Shown one piece after another: positions 5,721 to 5,820 of a DNA stretch of 5,820 nt. Origin of the DNA: an uncultured Collinsella sp. (GTDB lineage: Bacteria; Actinomycetota; Coriobacteriia; Coriobacteriales; Coriobacteriaceae); the NCBI GenBank assembly GCA_958412345.1, contig CATYSO010000040.1, positions 1 to 5,820 on the forward strand, given 5' to 3'. Below the pieces are notes generated by a model. That model had not been told where the DNA came from, searched no databases, and saw only the letters and a list, made by a program, of their open reading frames with translations. Position 1 is the stretch's first letter, and the number at the start of each line of letters is the position of its first letter. Position numbers and translations under genes: made by a program.

Positions 5721-5761
5721 AAGCCGCCCCTGGGCTGTCAATTCCAGTCCAGGGGCGGCTT
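5721..5761 (+). terminator. Strong hairpin, probable terminator of the acyltransferase gene
   Basis: Arms 5721-5737 and 5745-5761 form a 17-base-pair stem, AAGCCGCCCCTGG pairing perfectly with CCAGGGGCGGCTT and then four inner pairs including one G-U, around a seven-base loop. It lies 60 bases past the stop codon. The stem ends in AA...TT but is not followed by a T-tract (CGTAAG comes next), so it could be a U-poor terminator, an mRNA-stabilising structure, or one of a terminator pair with the hairpin at 5790-5815. The plus strand folds better than the minus because the G-U becomes C-A in reverse. Confidence 0.6.
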
Positions 5762-5789
5762 CGTAAGGTAGCGCGCAGAGATGTGGTGT

Positions 5790-5815
5790 AAGAGGCGGGG
5801 CATGCCCCGCCTCTT
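5790..5815. terminator. Perfect 26-base palindrome, likely bidirectional terminator
   Basis: AAGAGGCGGGG (5790-5800) pairs perfectly with CCCCGCCTCTT (5805-5815) around a CATG tetraloop. The whole 26 bases are a perfect palindrome, so both strands fold equally. On the plus strand it is followed by CCCTT, where the window ends, so any U-tract lies outside view. It may terminate the acyltransferase message or an opposing gene beyond the window. Confidence 0.55.
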
Positions 5816-5820
5816 CCCTT

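Overview
The window is GC-rich bacterial chromosome with four well-supported genes and short intergenic spacers. My best guess for the source is a Coriobacteriia-type actinobacterium such as Collinsella. This is inferred from the base composition, strong AGGAGG-type ribosome binding sites, the gene content, and GGGAC-containing repeats after stop codons; nothing in the sequence proves it. No phage, transposase, CRISPR, rRNA or tRNA feature is visible.

Layout. Positions 1-183 hold no gene. They contain a minus-strand intrinsic terminator (14-39), an inverted-repeat element (50-139) and a tandem 14-mer repeat (134-175), all downstream of the first gene. Positions 184-1098 (minus) encode a ROK-family sugar kinase without the usual zinc-binding cysteine motif. 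Positions 1099-1295 are its leader, with two operator-like dyads and a weak promoter candidate. Positions 1296-2270 (minus) encode a nucleoside hydrolase of the inosine-uridine preferring family, and 2301-3263 (minus) encode a ribokinase. Positions 3264-3449 are a divergent promoter region with a perfect GTTCAC-N6-GTGAAC dyad overlapping the predicted -35 box of the ribokinase promoter. Positions 3450-5660 (plus) encode a large membrane O-acyltransferase fused to an extracytoplasmic SGNH esterase-like domain (OatA type). Positions 5661-5820 hold tandem imperfect repeats and two strong hairpins that probably terminate transcription.

How the genes work together. Ribokinase and nucleoside hydrolase are 30 bases apart on the same strand and form a natural two-step salvage pair: the hydrolase splits a ribonucleoside into base and ribose, and the kinase turns ribose into ribose 5-phosphate. 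No transporter is seen here. The ROK kinase lies downstream on the same strand after a 197-base gap that appears to carry its own control region, so it may be a separate unit of unknown sugar specificity. The divergent acyltransferase is functionally unrelated and probably O-acetylates a cell-envelope polymer, most likely peptidoglycan.

I see no convincing new multi-gene system. The points most worth a second look are the operator over the ribokinase promoter, the REPIN-like element and paired GGGAC repeats downstream of two genes, and an Asp-rich calcium-loop-like linker just before the SGNH domain.
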